Under the pieces are notes generated by a model, which saw only the letters and a program-made list of their open reading frames with translations, searched no databases and was not told the origin of the DNA. From Dichotomocladium elegans (lineage: Eukaryota > Mucoromycota > Mucoromycetes > Mucorales > Lichtheimiaceae), in contig JAIXMN010000033.1 in the NCBI GenBank assembly GCA_025716815.1, positions 1-64,000 of the forward strand: a stretch of DNA of 64,000 nucleotides, written 5' to 3'. The translations under genes were made by a program, and so were the position numbers. Shown piece after piece: positions 34,039 through 46,101 of the stretch (its first letter is position 1; every line of letters begins with the position of its first letter).

Positions 34039-34922
34039 ATGTCAGATTTTGCAAACTGATGTCTGGAAGACCTTGAGCGCATCAGCCGCTGCGAAACAGC
34101 TAGGAATCCGTGTTCGTCCAGTCCAGCAATGGGCGTTACAGTGCGAGAAGGACCCTATCGGTATCTTCAAGAAAGCTAACGCGCGGGGTCGTTCACATAT
34201 TCTCAATGAAGAGCATAAGAACGTTATTCTAGAATGCATTGATGAAAATCCATCCATTGTTGTAGAGCAGCTGTTGAAGCAACTGCTCCAGAGATTCGAG
34301 GGTCTCGAAGTATCTAAAACGACGCTCCATCAATTTATGAAAAACGAATGCAACTTGTCATTGAAAGTGGCTCGATTTCAGCCTGTAGACCGGAATAGCG
34401 ATGCAAAAATCCAAGAACACCTTGAATGGGGTGCGCAGATGGGACATGACCGACATCGACGTTGGAAAAAGCTGCATTTTTCTTGATAAGTCTGGATTCC
34501 ATATTAATATGAAACGCAACATGGCATGGTACAAGAAAGGGGCTCCTGCGATGGTTACAATACCAAAGACAAACACAATGTTGGGAGCAATCTCAACATC
34601 CGGCATCATTAAATGTAGCTTGAGGCTTCCCGAAGTCACCAACCAAGAAAAGAAAAAGAGAAGGTCAATATGAAGTTGCGAGCAGAGGAACTGTAACTGG
34701 ACATTATCTCATCTTCCTTAAGGCTACGATGGACGAGATGGATAAGTATTAGCATACGGAAAGTCATTATTTGGTAATGGATAGTGCACCTGTCCATAAG
34801 GCTGAGGATATCGCTACAAACATCGAGTCTCGAGAATATCGGTGTGCTCATCTTCCACCATACTCGGCTGAACTCAATCTGTTTAAGCAGTTTCGGTCAG
34901 TTGCCGAAAGTGAAGTAAAATG
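34039..34922 (+). pseudogene. Decayed Tc1/mariner-type transposase
   Basis: A helix-turn-helix N-terminal part (SASAAAKQLGIRVRPVQQWA, then NPSIVVEQLLKQLL and SKTTLHQFMKNE) runs in one frame to about 34486. The DDE domain then continues in another frame from about 34440: CIFLDKSGFHINMKRNMAWY carries the first Asp. A third frame gives YLVMDSAPVHKAEDIATNIE with the second Asp and HLPPYSAELNLFKQFRSVAE at the third catalytic position. Active relatives have LPPYSPxLNPIE there; here the acidic residue is replaced, and stops and frame changes interrupt the rest. The gene is therefore dead. This type inserts at TA and encodes a single transposase. I could not recognise intact terminal repeats. Confidence 0.82.
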
Positions 34923-35807
34923 ATAAGTTACCTTTGTTTTATTCTGCAATCTGATACTCCGGATCTTCTGTAGATAACGATATCAGTTTAATTAAAGTGC
35001 CTCGGGAGGAGAGGATATGGGCTTTAGTGGGACTATGGTTTGGCTGCACCCGCGCAGGTTTCCTACCAAGGCTTCGTTGAGGTGCTTTTGTCTTCGTCTG
35101 CTTCCTCCGATGCTTCTGCCCCTCGTGTTATCATTGGTCCGTCGTCGTCCTTCCTCGTTCCTTCATCCAACCCTTCTGCCGTCGCATCCGCCGTCGACGC
35201 TCAACAGCTCCAGATCCTTCCATCCCTCCCCGCTCCGCCATTGTTACCGCAATGCTACACCTAGCTACCTCCGGGGGTAAGTTGAAGAGTAAGAAGGGGG
35301 ATGATACCTTCTGTTGACTAATGGGTATGTCTCCAGCCTTCTTTATGCATGCGACATTTTTTATGCGTCATAGTTTTCCTCCCTTGCGAAATTTATTTTG
35401 AAAATAAAGCACTTATCATATGGGCCATACTGTATAACCGATGTTCCACGAGGAACTACGTACTGCAGACTCATACATTTTGAGTTCATGGCGTTGGTGG
35501 TTCTAAACGGCGTCCGTTATGTAGGGCTAGGGACTTTGTTACATTTATAGTAGTAAAGAACCCGTTCCCCCTTTACCTTCACTGATATTTCTTCCTACCC
35601 TCTCATATTAACCTAAATCTCTAAAGAGGTATATTCGTGTCCGTCAATTAATCAACGTGCTAGCCAATACTTGATACTTGTAGGATCAACGAATTACGAA
35701 TTTCACCGGACAACAGTAGTGTCGGGCCTTGAAAAGTTGGTCTTGAAAGAAACTGAGTTGCAGTAACGGGCAGATTTCCCTTGCTCTTCGCCGCATAACG
35801 ATTAATA
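34923..35807. other. Right flank of the mariner relic and CAND1 promoter
   Basis: No supported gene. An Ala/Ser/Pro-rich open frame at about 35017-35280 has no good start or homology signal. CAND1 begins at 35808. Confidence 0.45.
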
Positions 35808-38800
35808 ATGGCGGGGACTAACGCGTACATGGTTGCGAATCTCATTGAAAAGGTACTGGAAAAACAGGTCTAATGCATCAATTGAACTCACCCGTGTTTG
35901 ACGCGCAACAAGATGAGCAATGAGGACAGGGACTTCCGTTATATGGCCCTGAACGATTTGATAAATGAGCTCCAAAAGGACACTGTCATTAGCATGGACG
36001 AGGCCATTGAAGGCAAAGTCGTTCGGGCTGTACTTAACCTGATGGAGGACAAGAATGGAGAAGTCCAGAACCTTGCTGTGAAATGGTAACTTGTTCTTGC
36101 TGCCACTACATATGACAGGACAAAGGTTGCGTCATCGGCATCAATAAAACTCACCCGGGGCTTTTTAGCTTGGGTCCGCTAGTTAAGCAAATCAGACTGG
36201 ATCATACACTCGAGATCGTTGATCGCTTAAGTGACTTTGCTGCTCAAAAAGATAACGAAGCTCTCCGTGGGATCACGAGCATGGGTATATGGAATAACTA
36301 AATGCGAATATGAAATCGTTGTTAACTCCTTGTTTGATACTCAAAAGGCCTCAAGACGGTGATCACCGAAGTTGAGCAGCCTCTGGGCCCAAAGGTCTGC
36401 AGCAGAATAATTCCGCGACTACTCAGCATGGCGCAATCTGTAGGTTACGAAAGGATCGGCACGTCTCCGTTTGGATCTAATTTTTCCCTTCACACGATGC
36501 ATGGATAAAGGCATCATATGAGATGCAGATGGACTCGCTCGATATTCTCGCTGAAATGTTCGCTCGTTTCGGTTCGCAGGTGACCGCTGCTCAGCAGAAC
36601 GAGATCCAAAAAACACTACTTCCTCTTCTAGATCACTCCCGCTCAGCAGTTCGAAAGCGCACCACTGTTGCAATCGGCCATTCCGTAGTACATCTTACTG
36701 AAGTCATGTACTCCGGCTTAATGGCATATTTGTTAGGACAGCTTCAGACTGTCACCAATAGCGAGAAGCTGCGCACACTTGTTCAATGTGCGGGTGTACT
36801 GAGGTCAGTAGGCGTCTAATAAAAAACAGAAGCATATAGATCCTATCTGACAATTGTTTTTCTTTATGCGGGGATAATCTGGCATACAGTCGCTACAGTA
36901 CGAAACGATTCGGCGCATATCTTCCTCAACTTATGCCAATTATTGTCACATACGCCTCAAAGGCAGACGAAGACGATGAACTTCGCGAAATGTGCTTGCA
37001 GTCCCTCGAGTCGTTTGTTTTGAGGTGCCCAACAGAGATTTCTCCGTACATTGGTAATATCATCGAGCTCGGTCTGGAATATTTGAAGTATGATCCCAAC
37101 TATGCCGCTGACGACGATGACGATGAGGTAAAACGAGGGCATGCCAACTTACTGTACATATTCACATTCGAGTTTCACTGTATTAGGAAGATGAGGGGAT
37201 GGATGGAGAAGAAGACGATGAATACGGTGACATGTAAGTATGAACAATACAGTCAGCGTCGTCAATAGAAATCCACACGCTGATGAATGCTCCAGCGGAT
37301 ATTCCGATGATGATGACGATATGTCCTGGAAGGTCCGGCGGTCTTCTACGAAGCTTCTTGCTGCAGTGATTGAGACCCGGTCCGATCTTCTGCAGGAACT
37401 CTATGAAAACGTCTCGCCTGCTCTTATCAGCCGATTTAAAGAACGAGAGGAATCAGTCCGAGTAGATATTCTCCAGACCTTCATTATCTTGTTGCGCCAG
37501 ACCGGAGTTTATAGCAGCCAGGCTTCATTACTTGTCCCTGATTCAAGAAAATCGAATCTATATTTTGATGCCTCTGGTTTCGGTGAGGAACTCTCACTCT
37601 TACCAGAGAAGGTGAACAGTAGCTCTGCGATGCAGATGGATGACGGGTACATAATAGGGTAATAATGATACCACTAGAGAATTGATATTAATGGCACTGT
37701 GATAGACCCAAGCAGCTACTGCGTGCTCAGGTACCGAAGCTTGCAAGTGCTCTCTCGAAACAGTTATCGTCGAAATCAACGCAGACACGCCAAATTGGTT
37801 TTCACCTGCTTCGCGAATTAGTTTATATCCTTCAGGGCGGTCTGGAAAACGAAATTGAACTCTTTGTTCCAGCTATCGAAGCATCACTTACTACCGGTTC
37901 CTCTGATCAACAACAAGTAACATTAACATCAAACCTCAAGATCGAGGTCCTCGCTTTCTTGCGACAGCTTTTCTCCACACATTCTGCAGAGTCACTGCAT
38001 CCGTATCTGAACCATTTCTCACCTGCAATTATCAACACAGTATCCGACAAGTTTTATAAAATCATCTCAGAGGCATTTCTTCTATGCATCGAACTGATCA
38101 AGGTTATTCGGCCGATCAAGTGCAACGCCGATACTGGCGACTATGAAATTGCTCCTGTCAAACCTGAGTTCACTCCTTATCTGTTAAGCATCTATCAAGC
38201 AACGCTCAAGGTACTCGGGACGAGCGATGCAGATCAAGAAGTCAAGGAGCGATCCATCATGTGTTTGGGTGCCTTGCTATCCCAGGTGGGCGATGTTCTG
38301 CAGTCAGAACAGCGACATGCGTGGGGTGTGTTCTTAGATCGTCTGCGAAACGAAGTGACCCGCCTCATTTCAGTACGTACCCTTACCATTATTTGCCAAA
38401 GTCCGGTTGCTGCAGGCGAGGAACTCCAACGCTGTGTCTTGACCGCAACAGACGAGGTCGGCCTCTTACTACGAAAGAGTAATCGTTCATTACGCATTGC
38501 AAGTGCCGAATGTCTGCGCATTCTTGTTCAACGGTAAGTCTCGGTAACGGATTAATGAGAATTTAGGAGAAAATATGGTTACTTATTGAGTTATTCTATT
38601 CATCAAGGTTTGGACAGCACCTCTCGGAAGAAAGCTACAGAAATCTACTGGATGAGATCAGACCGCTAATTTCTGATAACGACTTGCACCTCTTGCCACT
38701 TGCTCTGCGCACCGTCGAAGCTCTGATTATTGTCCGACCAGCATCTGTCCAGGATACCAAGGAAGCTGTTCTGCCCGCATTGTTCAACATTATACAGTCC

Positions 38801-40801
38801 CCGCTCTTACAGGGAACGTCGCTAGACAGCCTGCTAGACTTGTTCGCTGCTATTTCCAAGGCAAGCCCCACAGACTATCAGATGTTAGTCAAAGGGCTTG
38901 TGGGTCCCCTTTTGGATGTGCACACCTCGGGCATATCTGCAGGCGGAGTCGCGGCCGTGGCGAACAAACAGGCAGCTACAACGGTTGCTCAGTGTGTTGC
39001 GGTTCTGGCTGTCAACACAGAGGCAAGGAACTGTGAGGACACCATTCGCATTTTCAATGGATATATTCAGGTCTGACAGCAAAGGATAAGTGATTCAAAT
39101 AAGCTATTAACGAGTGAGACTGGAGTGTAGGACTCTTCTGCCAACGACTCTGTCAAGTACCTCAGTCTTCTGACATTGGGTGAAATCGGCAGAAGAATGT
39201 AAGCAGCGTTGAGAACCAGCAATAGTGGAATTATCCTAACACAAACTTCTTTCTAGAAACCTGAGCTCAATCGATGACATTCAGGAGCACATATTGAGCT
39301 TGTTCGCCACCCAGTCCGAAGAAGTCAAGTTTGCTGCTGCATTTGCACTTGGCAATATCAGTGTTGGTAACATTGAGAAATACCTTCCGCTGATTGTTTC
39401 TCAGATCAAGGAGCAACCCAAGCGAAGATATCTGCTACTTCATTCTTTGAAGGAGGTAAAATCAAAGTAATCAATCAAAGAGAGACCAATGCCACCTGCT
39501 AATGCAGGGATGTTGCATCGCTATAGATTATCACTCGGTCGGATAAGAACACTAAACTTAGGAGTGCTTCAGATGAAATTTGGACATTGTTGCTTGAGAG
39601 CAGCGATAGCGAGCAGGAAGAGGGCACGCGAAGTGTTGTCGCTGAATGCCTCGGTAAGCTGACTTTGACGAATCCTACACGCTACTTGCCCGAGCTACAG
39701 GTAGAAGAACCAATCGAGAAAGTTTAATGATGATGCATGATGCTGAGCATTCCTGGATTTCAGAAACATCTGTCTTCTCCTTCGGCACATATTCGTGCCA
39801 CAGTTGCCACTGGAATCAAATATGCAATTGTTGACCCCGCGACGGATTATGACGAACTCCTCAAGCCAATTCTTGTCCAGTTCTTGGCTCTGCTTAAGGA
39901 TTCCAATCTGGTATTCCTCCCAGAATTTTAAACTTGGAAAGGGAAAACTCACTTGAGATATAGGATGTCCAACGACTTGCTCTGCTGACCATGAACTCGG
40001 GCGTCCATCGCAAGCCATATTTGATTAAGAACATCCTAAAGGAAATGATACCTCTACTTTATGATGAGACGGTTATCAAGGAAGAGCTCATTCATACCGT
40101 GGAGATGGGCCCGTTTAAGCACAAAGTGGACGACGGTTTAGAAATTCGCAAGGTAAGCCTATTTTTATAAAAGACATACGCGTATAATCAGCGCTTACAT
40201 GGTTTCGTATATCTATTTAGGCGGCATATGAGTGTATGTACACGCTCTTGTCTACATGCCTTGATCGGATTGAAATTCACGGGTTCCTTGATCGTGTACG
40301 GGCTGGCCTCGAAGACCAACACGATATCAAGATGCTGACCTATCTGATGATCAGTCGACTTGTTAGAGTTGCACCTACGGCGGTTCAACAGCGTATGTAC
40401 CAACTTTAAAGTAGAGACAGGTGAAGTCAAATGAAACTTACCTGTTGTGCTTGTTACAGGTCTCGATGATTTCGTCGATCCTCTTAAGGCAACATTAGAT
40501 ACAAAGATGCGAAGCAATGCAGTGAAGCAGGAAGTTGAAAAGAACCAAGAGTTGGTGCGTGCGACTCTGCGATGCATGGTTTCTTTGAACGCTTTATCAG
40601 ATGCTGGTATGTTTTTCGCAAGACGTATGTTGGATATACGACTTGATTCACGATCCATAAATAGGGATGTCACCCCGGTTTGATGGGTTTATGAAGGCTC
40701 TACAATCCGGACCTCTTGCTGAAGAGTACAAGAAGACAATGATTGAGGTTGACAATCGTGAGACAACGCGCGGCGCAGGTGATTACATGGATTTGTCTTA
40801 G
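35808..40801 (+). CDS. CAND1: CAND1 (TIP120), cullin-RING ligase exchange factor
   Basis: Multi-exon plus-strand gene. It starts [15 protein letters not shown] at 35808 and splices to [20 protein letters not shown], then [21 protein letters not shown] sequence: the CAND1 N-terminal HEAT repeats. Further blocks include [40 protein letters not shown], the characteristic acidic insertion followed by [20 protein letters not shown], and [20 protein letters not shown]. The C-terminal TIP120 region reads [48 protein letters not shown] and [12 protein letters not shown], ending GAGDYMDLS at TAG 40799-40801. CAND1 wraps unneddylated cullin-Rbx1 and swaps substrate receptors of SCF ligases. It is all HEAT-repeat with no catalytic site. 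The order is complete and no break was seen. About ten introns of 50-90 nt; only the outer limits are given. Confidence 0.94.
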
Positions 40802-42050
40802 GAGTTGATATGAGATCATGAGACTATGATAAATAAATAAAGATAAAAGCGCAGGTATTTCTATCTGAAGCGCCTGCATAGGAGCGTCCCCTACCAATGC
40901 TACCCTCAAAGTCTTTGGGGATTTTGTCTGATTTAGTTTGATCATATAAGCCTTCATTGCCAGAGCTCATTTTCTTATGTTCATTATTGCTGCTGTCATT
41001 ATATATGACCTCCACAGATATCTGTACCTTTTAATCATCGTACATGCCCGGTTAAACTCTACTGCGTAGTATCGATATCGCTGAATCAATGCACTTGTAC
41101 CTTCAACTAGATGTATTAGGTTTACGATGGATTGTGTGGCGGGTAGCAAGGGCTGACGCAGGCGCTAAAAATATCTTGCGATATGTACCAATGAAAATAA
41201 AGTACTTAGAATCACGAATAACTTGGTATGACTATTTAGATAGGAAGATAGCTCGGACCCATTATTGCAACAAGTCCAATAACCAACCTGTCTGCCACGT
41301 TGATATATATGTGAAGATCTGTGCTGTGGGTCACCGCGGATGCCGCCCATTGATCTCCATGTCGATGACAGGGATGATTTTTATGAGGTCGCTACAGTAA
41401 AAGAGAAATTCTGCCAAGCGTCGGCGAGAAAAGGATGAGATGGTAGCAGCTACGGCTGTCGACGGCCTCAGGGTTTACGTATCTACGAAGAGCAGAACAC
41501 GATATGGGCTTCCATTGACAGCAACCAGGGATTGACCCGTCATCGTGAATAACTACAGTATCACCAACAAGCTTCCGACGCTCTTTCCATCCTCGGGCGT
41601 TAATGACAAGAAGATTGGGTCTCGGAGATCGAAGATTTCTATATCTGCTCAGGTCAGACAACTAATCTAGTCAGGAGTCGCATTAAGGGCAGCTGTTTAC
41701 TTGATTTTCTAAAATAAATTCGGAAAAAGGACGCATGGAATTATAGAATTGTCGTATCAGAAAATACAACAATTTCGGATCCATGGATTAGAACATGTTT
41801 CACAACAAAAAACACTACTATCTCTTCTCCATACACATTAACTTACCTCCGAAGAGCGGTATGGGTATCCGGGCATAACCAGGTCGGAAAAGGTGGAGGA
41901 GGCCAACATCGACAAGGCAAGAGACCGCCCGCGGCGGCCGCGAAAAGCAACGGAAGGGTGTTCACGATCTCAACTCTTCCACAGCTTATCAAGTACTGGT
42001 ACGATTGGTTAATGTGCAAAGCATAGTGGATATCAGATTATAATAGAATA
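40802..42050. other. Unassigned stretch with weak minus-strand coding character
   Basis: Two minus-strand frames look more protein-like than random: about 41661-41392 (NLRSPRPNLLVINARGWKER, KLVGDTVVIHDDGSIPGCCQ) and about 41015-40824 (KKMSSGNEGLYDQTKSDKIP). A third stretch at about 41985-41850 (SLALSMLASSTFSDLVMPGY) ends at a GTAAGT. I could not join them into one gene or recognise a family. They may be exons of an unknown gene or fragments of a mobile element. Confidence 0.3.
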
Positions 42051-44110
42051 ATTTAGATTTATAATGATTATACCGGGTAAGACCATGGAAGAGAGGGTTC
42101 GGGATAGAGTTAAAATGGAGAGCGCAGATTGCTCAACTGTCCATTACTGTATGCATAGCAAATCAAGTGTCACATACTCCTTTTGATCCACTACTTTCAT
42201 CATTTAATGATGCTTTAACTGATACAGAGACTTGGAAACAGTGTTATAGAACAGTACACCTCCAAAATAGAAATATTCAATGCTGAAAGGGAATCGGATA
42301 ATAGCATTCAGAACACTGCCAAGCTCGCTAAAAAAGGCCTTGCGGATCATGGGGGCTCATCAGTGGGTGGGGAAACAGACATGATTTGAAAAATCTGAAA
42401 AGCAACATGTCTGAAGTTTCAAGTTTTACTAACACAATCGTTGGAAACGTTCTTCGACACCAGAAACTGAAATATTAAGGAGTTATCTCGGTACAGGCAT
42501 GCCTTCACCCGCCACATTATCTGTCAGTATCGCAACATTTGCAGTGCCGGTGACAACACCCTCTCGGTGAAGCCTAGTATTCGTAGCAACGCTTGACTAG
42601 AAGAGCATCGCGAGCGGTTACTGGAGGTAGTCGACATTGACCATGCCACAACAATGCATCATTCTCCTTCTCAAAGTGCATATTCCCAAACGAACTTTCA
42701 ACCAATCAAAGTTCAGATATTACGATCTTTCTGGACAGTCTTTTTTTCCTGAAGTATTGCTCTCGTTAGTGGAATACGAGAGGCTTGCATCAAGATCGTC
42801 TACCACCATCAGGAACTGAGCTCTGATCGACGGTTAGTTGCCTGGATAGCTGCAAATTGCATGAGGCCACATTTTCCGCATGCGCAGCAATGCTAGATAT
42901 ATGAAGGCCGCAAGATAAATGCAGCGTACAGCAACAATATCAACATACGATTTGGTCAGTATCTCAGGCGTACCGTCAATACTTTGCTGGACATTTGAGG
43001 TCAAAAGGCTACAATAGCAATGAGTAGCTGACAGCTTAACACGGATCTAATCGGGAAGTAGCCGGATGTTTTGAGGAGCCTTTACAGACCCTATTGCCTG
43101 TTTTCAACTCTTATCCTGAAGGCTACAGAATTCGAAAAGACAATATCCACTACAACAAAGTACTTTGCCAAAACTTCTGCAACGATCTTAGAACAAGGAT
43201 GACGGTATGGTACTAAAGCCGCGGCAGAGACAACAACAGCAGTAACCGAAGCCCAACATCTTTTGCCTCGATCTTTTGAGATATGAAATTCGTTCTTGGG
43301 TTTTTCATTCGAAATCCTAACGCATTCATTGACCTCCGTAGATGTCCCAATGAAGATAATGACCCAGTGCGTCAGATGTGAAAACGAGCTATTGCCGTTT
43401 GCCTCACTTTGGTACACATAACTTGCAGCCTGCAGCACCAATGTTAACAAGAACGTGACGGCGGCGGCAGTGATATCTTATATAAATATTATTAACACAG
43501 CCTACAATAACCATCTGGTGCTCTTCTCTGGCGGTTCATTTATTTTCATACTGTAATGAGCATTGCTGAGCTGCACGAACATGGAACTTATTTTGTCAGT
43601 GTACATCTTGTAGCCGCACTTTGAGTCTGTTTTTTTCTTCATCTGAATCCCTTCTCTTTGGAATACGCGCAGCAACAAGATCAGGGTTGTTAGCGTTGCA
43701 AGATACGTAGACTACGTAGATATCCTGTGACTACAAACGGAACAAAGCGAATACATTTCCTCATCAATGGCATAGTCCGTAGGTTCAGGACAGCCACGTT
43801 CATCAATGACATGACCTTGCCCCATCTCATGAAAAATAGATTACTTATTTCAAAATGTAAAAGGGATATGGAGATGGGTTTGACAAGCTTTTTTGCGCGA
43901 CATCTTTCGCCGAGCATGCAGCACTTGCTTTGACATCACGCGTAAAGCTTTCTGGGCAAAACACGATGTGCACTTTTCCGATTCTGCGACTTCATCTTTG
44001 AAAATAAAGTATAAGGTTGTGTCAAATGGAATCCTATTAATAGTTGTGAGTCAGCGACGCAACAGCAGTACAATCAAGAACGGGTTGAATCTTCAGTTCG
44101 GCGTTGAGTA
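42050..44110 (+). pseudogene. Broken coding-like sequence, possibly a mobile-element relic
   Basis: Plus-strand translation shows long peptide-like stretches interrupted by stops and frame changes, for example KFQVLLTQSLETFFDTRN, RYRHAFTRHIICQYRNICSA, AWIAANCMRPHFPHAQQC and NNINIRFGQYLRRTVNTLLD. They follow one another over about 1 kb in one direction without splice signals at the breaks. This is the pattern of a dead open frame, not of an intron-containing gene. I do not recognise the family with certainty. The stretch lies between CAND1 and the phosphate carrier, next to the unassigned minus-strand fragments. Confidence 0.35.
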
Positions 44111-44194
44111 ACATGTGGCAAGTCATCGCCTGCAGAAAAATACAGAACAGAAGCACATTTGATCAACGAGCTAGTTTTGTACATGATAAGGGAA

Positions 44195-45347
44195 CTATGT
44201 TTGTTTTTTCCTTATTTTGGCCTCATTGTTTTCCTCTGTTGCGGCTCCTGTGGTTGGGAGACCAACATATACTTTGAAAGTATCATAGATCAGCCACTGC
44301 AATCCTGTCAGTGTGCCGATCATAATAATACGTGGTCCTAGTCCACGCCATACTCCCTTCCATCCCAAGTCTTTTGCAAGTTCGACGATGCCGGGTTGGG
44401 ACTTGCCTGGCCCTGCTTGTGGGAGATTATTCAGCTTGGATACTAGAACATCCGCTGGGTGTGACACCGTAGCACAAAGGATCCCTGCAATATAACCGCC
44501 TGCAAAACTGACTCCAAGCTGCTGCAGCTTGTTGTATTCGCGCTTTGGCTTCGTGAGGAACGTTTTGTAGATCATTTCCACAGTAGTCTCGAACGAGGCG
44601 AACTTCATCATTGTATAAGGGATCTGGCGGCCCCACAGAGGTACGATTCCCTTGTAGAATCCCTTGAGCCCCTCAGCAGTTTTGAGTTTGATAAAGCCTT
44701 CGGCGCCTGTGCGGGCATATGGTGGATACGACGTCTGCATTCTGACTTTGAGGGCCTCCCAGGGACACAAGAATATGTCAGCGACAAATTCGGCGGATGC
44801 GGATGCGCCCAAATAAAGGACTGTGCGGTACTTGTGCGCAGCCTCGTCACCGACAATTTGACCGTAGTTGTATTTGAAGTATTCATAAAGACCGTATTTG
44901 CCAGCACCCTGAAATGAATAGCCTATGGCAGTTGGGCTGAGGCCGACCCAAACACCGCCAAGGCCCTCCGACTTGATGATCGTCCTCCATCCGTCAAAGA
45001 TACCCTTGTACAAATCAGCCTTCACCTATGAGGTAAATATTTACTGTTAGTATACTATCGTCACTAGGAAGGAAATCATGGGTTGCTTTCATTATTTACC
45101 TGAAGGCGACATTTTACAAGGTCAAGCGGCGTCATGAGTGAATGTGTGGGGCTATATCAAAGACGAGAATAAGCAGACTGAGGTCATCTTATTTTGCTGG
45201 TGGCGGATCTAACCCGCAAGCCAGGATGCCGCCTAAACCGCAAGCAAGAAAATATTGAGAGCTGTAAAGCTCGATGGGCTTCTTGGGAGTGAGCGGTCTT
45301 CTTTCCTGCATGGAAGAGATATAATACTTCGTAATAGGCGACATCAT
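44195..45347 (-). CDS. MIR1: Mitochondrial phosphate carrier (SLC25A3 / MIR1 family)
   Basis: Exons on the minus strand at 45347-45214, 45151-45100 and 45025-44195 give 338 residues. Three mitochondrial-carrier repeats are seen, each with a PxD/ExxK motif: THSLMTPLDLVKCRLQ, then FLCPWEALKVRMQ and VSHPADVLVSKLN. Family-specific features are YSSQYFLACGLGGILACGPT, SFQGAGKYGLYEYFKYNYG, GFYKGIVPLWGRQIPYTMMK and LTGLQWLIYDTFKVYVGLP, all typical of phosphate and not adenine-nucleotide carriers. It imports phosphate with a proton across the inner membrane for ATP synthesis. The start at MMSPITKYY was chosen; the frame extends upstream to another ATG, which would add a Pro-rich leader. It is divergent from RPA190. 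Confidence 0.94.
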
Positions 45348-46101
45348 CCATGAGGATAAAGAGTGAGATATTGAAAGAAAGGGAGGCGGGGGACGAGGGA
45401 TTGTTTGTTTCAAGAAGCATGAGTCGGATTTTTTATTAGCAGGCATCCCCCTGCTGGAGTATTCCAACTAGATCGGTTTAACGTCATATCTGCTACATAC
45501 ATCAGCTATGCAGGATCTATTTTATCATCGTGCATGGATCTTTTTTTAGCTATGTTAAATTGCAATAGGAAAAGAAAACATCATCATTCAAAGAGACTTT
45601 CGTCATTAGAAAACCGGAGGAAAGATAATCCCGGTGTTCAAAAACTTCATTCCCGTGGGAAAGACATTAAAACCTTGCACACATCTCTCCGAGGAGGATC
45701 TCTGTAAACTCTCTATGGGAATAACGAAACATTCAATTCAACCAATAACCAGTACAGAAACACGGAGAGGAGATTGCATCTGCCTATATCACCTAATCCA
45801 ACTCACAAGTAGTGGGTGAGATGTATGGAAGTTGGTATCATTTTATGTGAATGAAGTGCTTTCATTCCTACATTTGCGTCGTTGTTGCCCGGGTAGTTTG
45901 TTTAACAGACCTCGAGGCTTTTACATCGCGATGTCTTCAAAAGCTGCATTTTTCTTTTAAGGCAAATGAGGTGGCTTGGCTCAGGAGTGTCCTGTCGAGG
46001 AAGTGCAGACTGCTTTTTATTTTCCAAGTCCCTTTTTCCTGCCAACTTTTTTTTATACTTGTTTCGGGGAACCAACCGAACTGCCATAACACATATTCGT
46101 C
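45348..46101. promoter_or_regulatory. Shared divergent promoter region of MIR1 and RPA190
   Basis: The 754 bp between two start codons facing away from each other must hold both promoters. I see T-rich runs near 45540-45549 and 46049-46055 but no element I can name. No coding exon. Confidence 0.4.

Noticed and set aside
35017..35280. Ala/Ser/Pro-rich frame upstream of CAND1
   Set aside because: It lacks a convincing ATG and conserved motif and probably reflects C/T-rich promoter DNA.
45348..45467. Longer N-terminus for the mitochondrial phosphate carrier
   Set aside because: The extension is Pro/Ser-rich and low-complexity; other carriers of this family start close to the chosen Met. It is not excluded.
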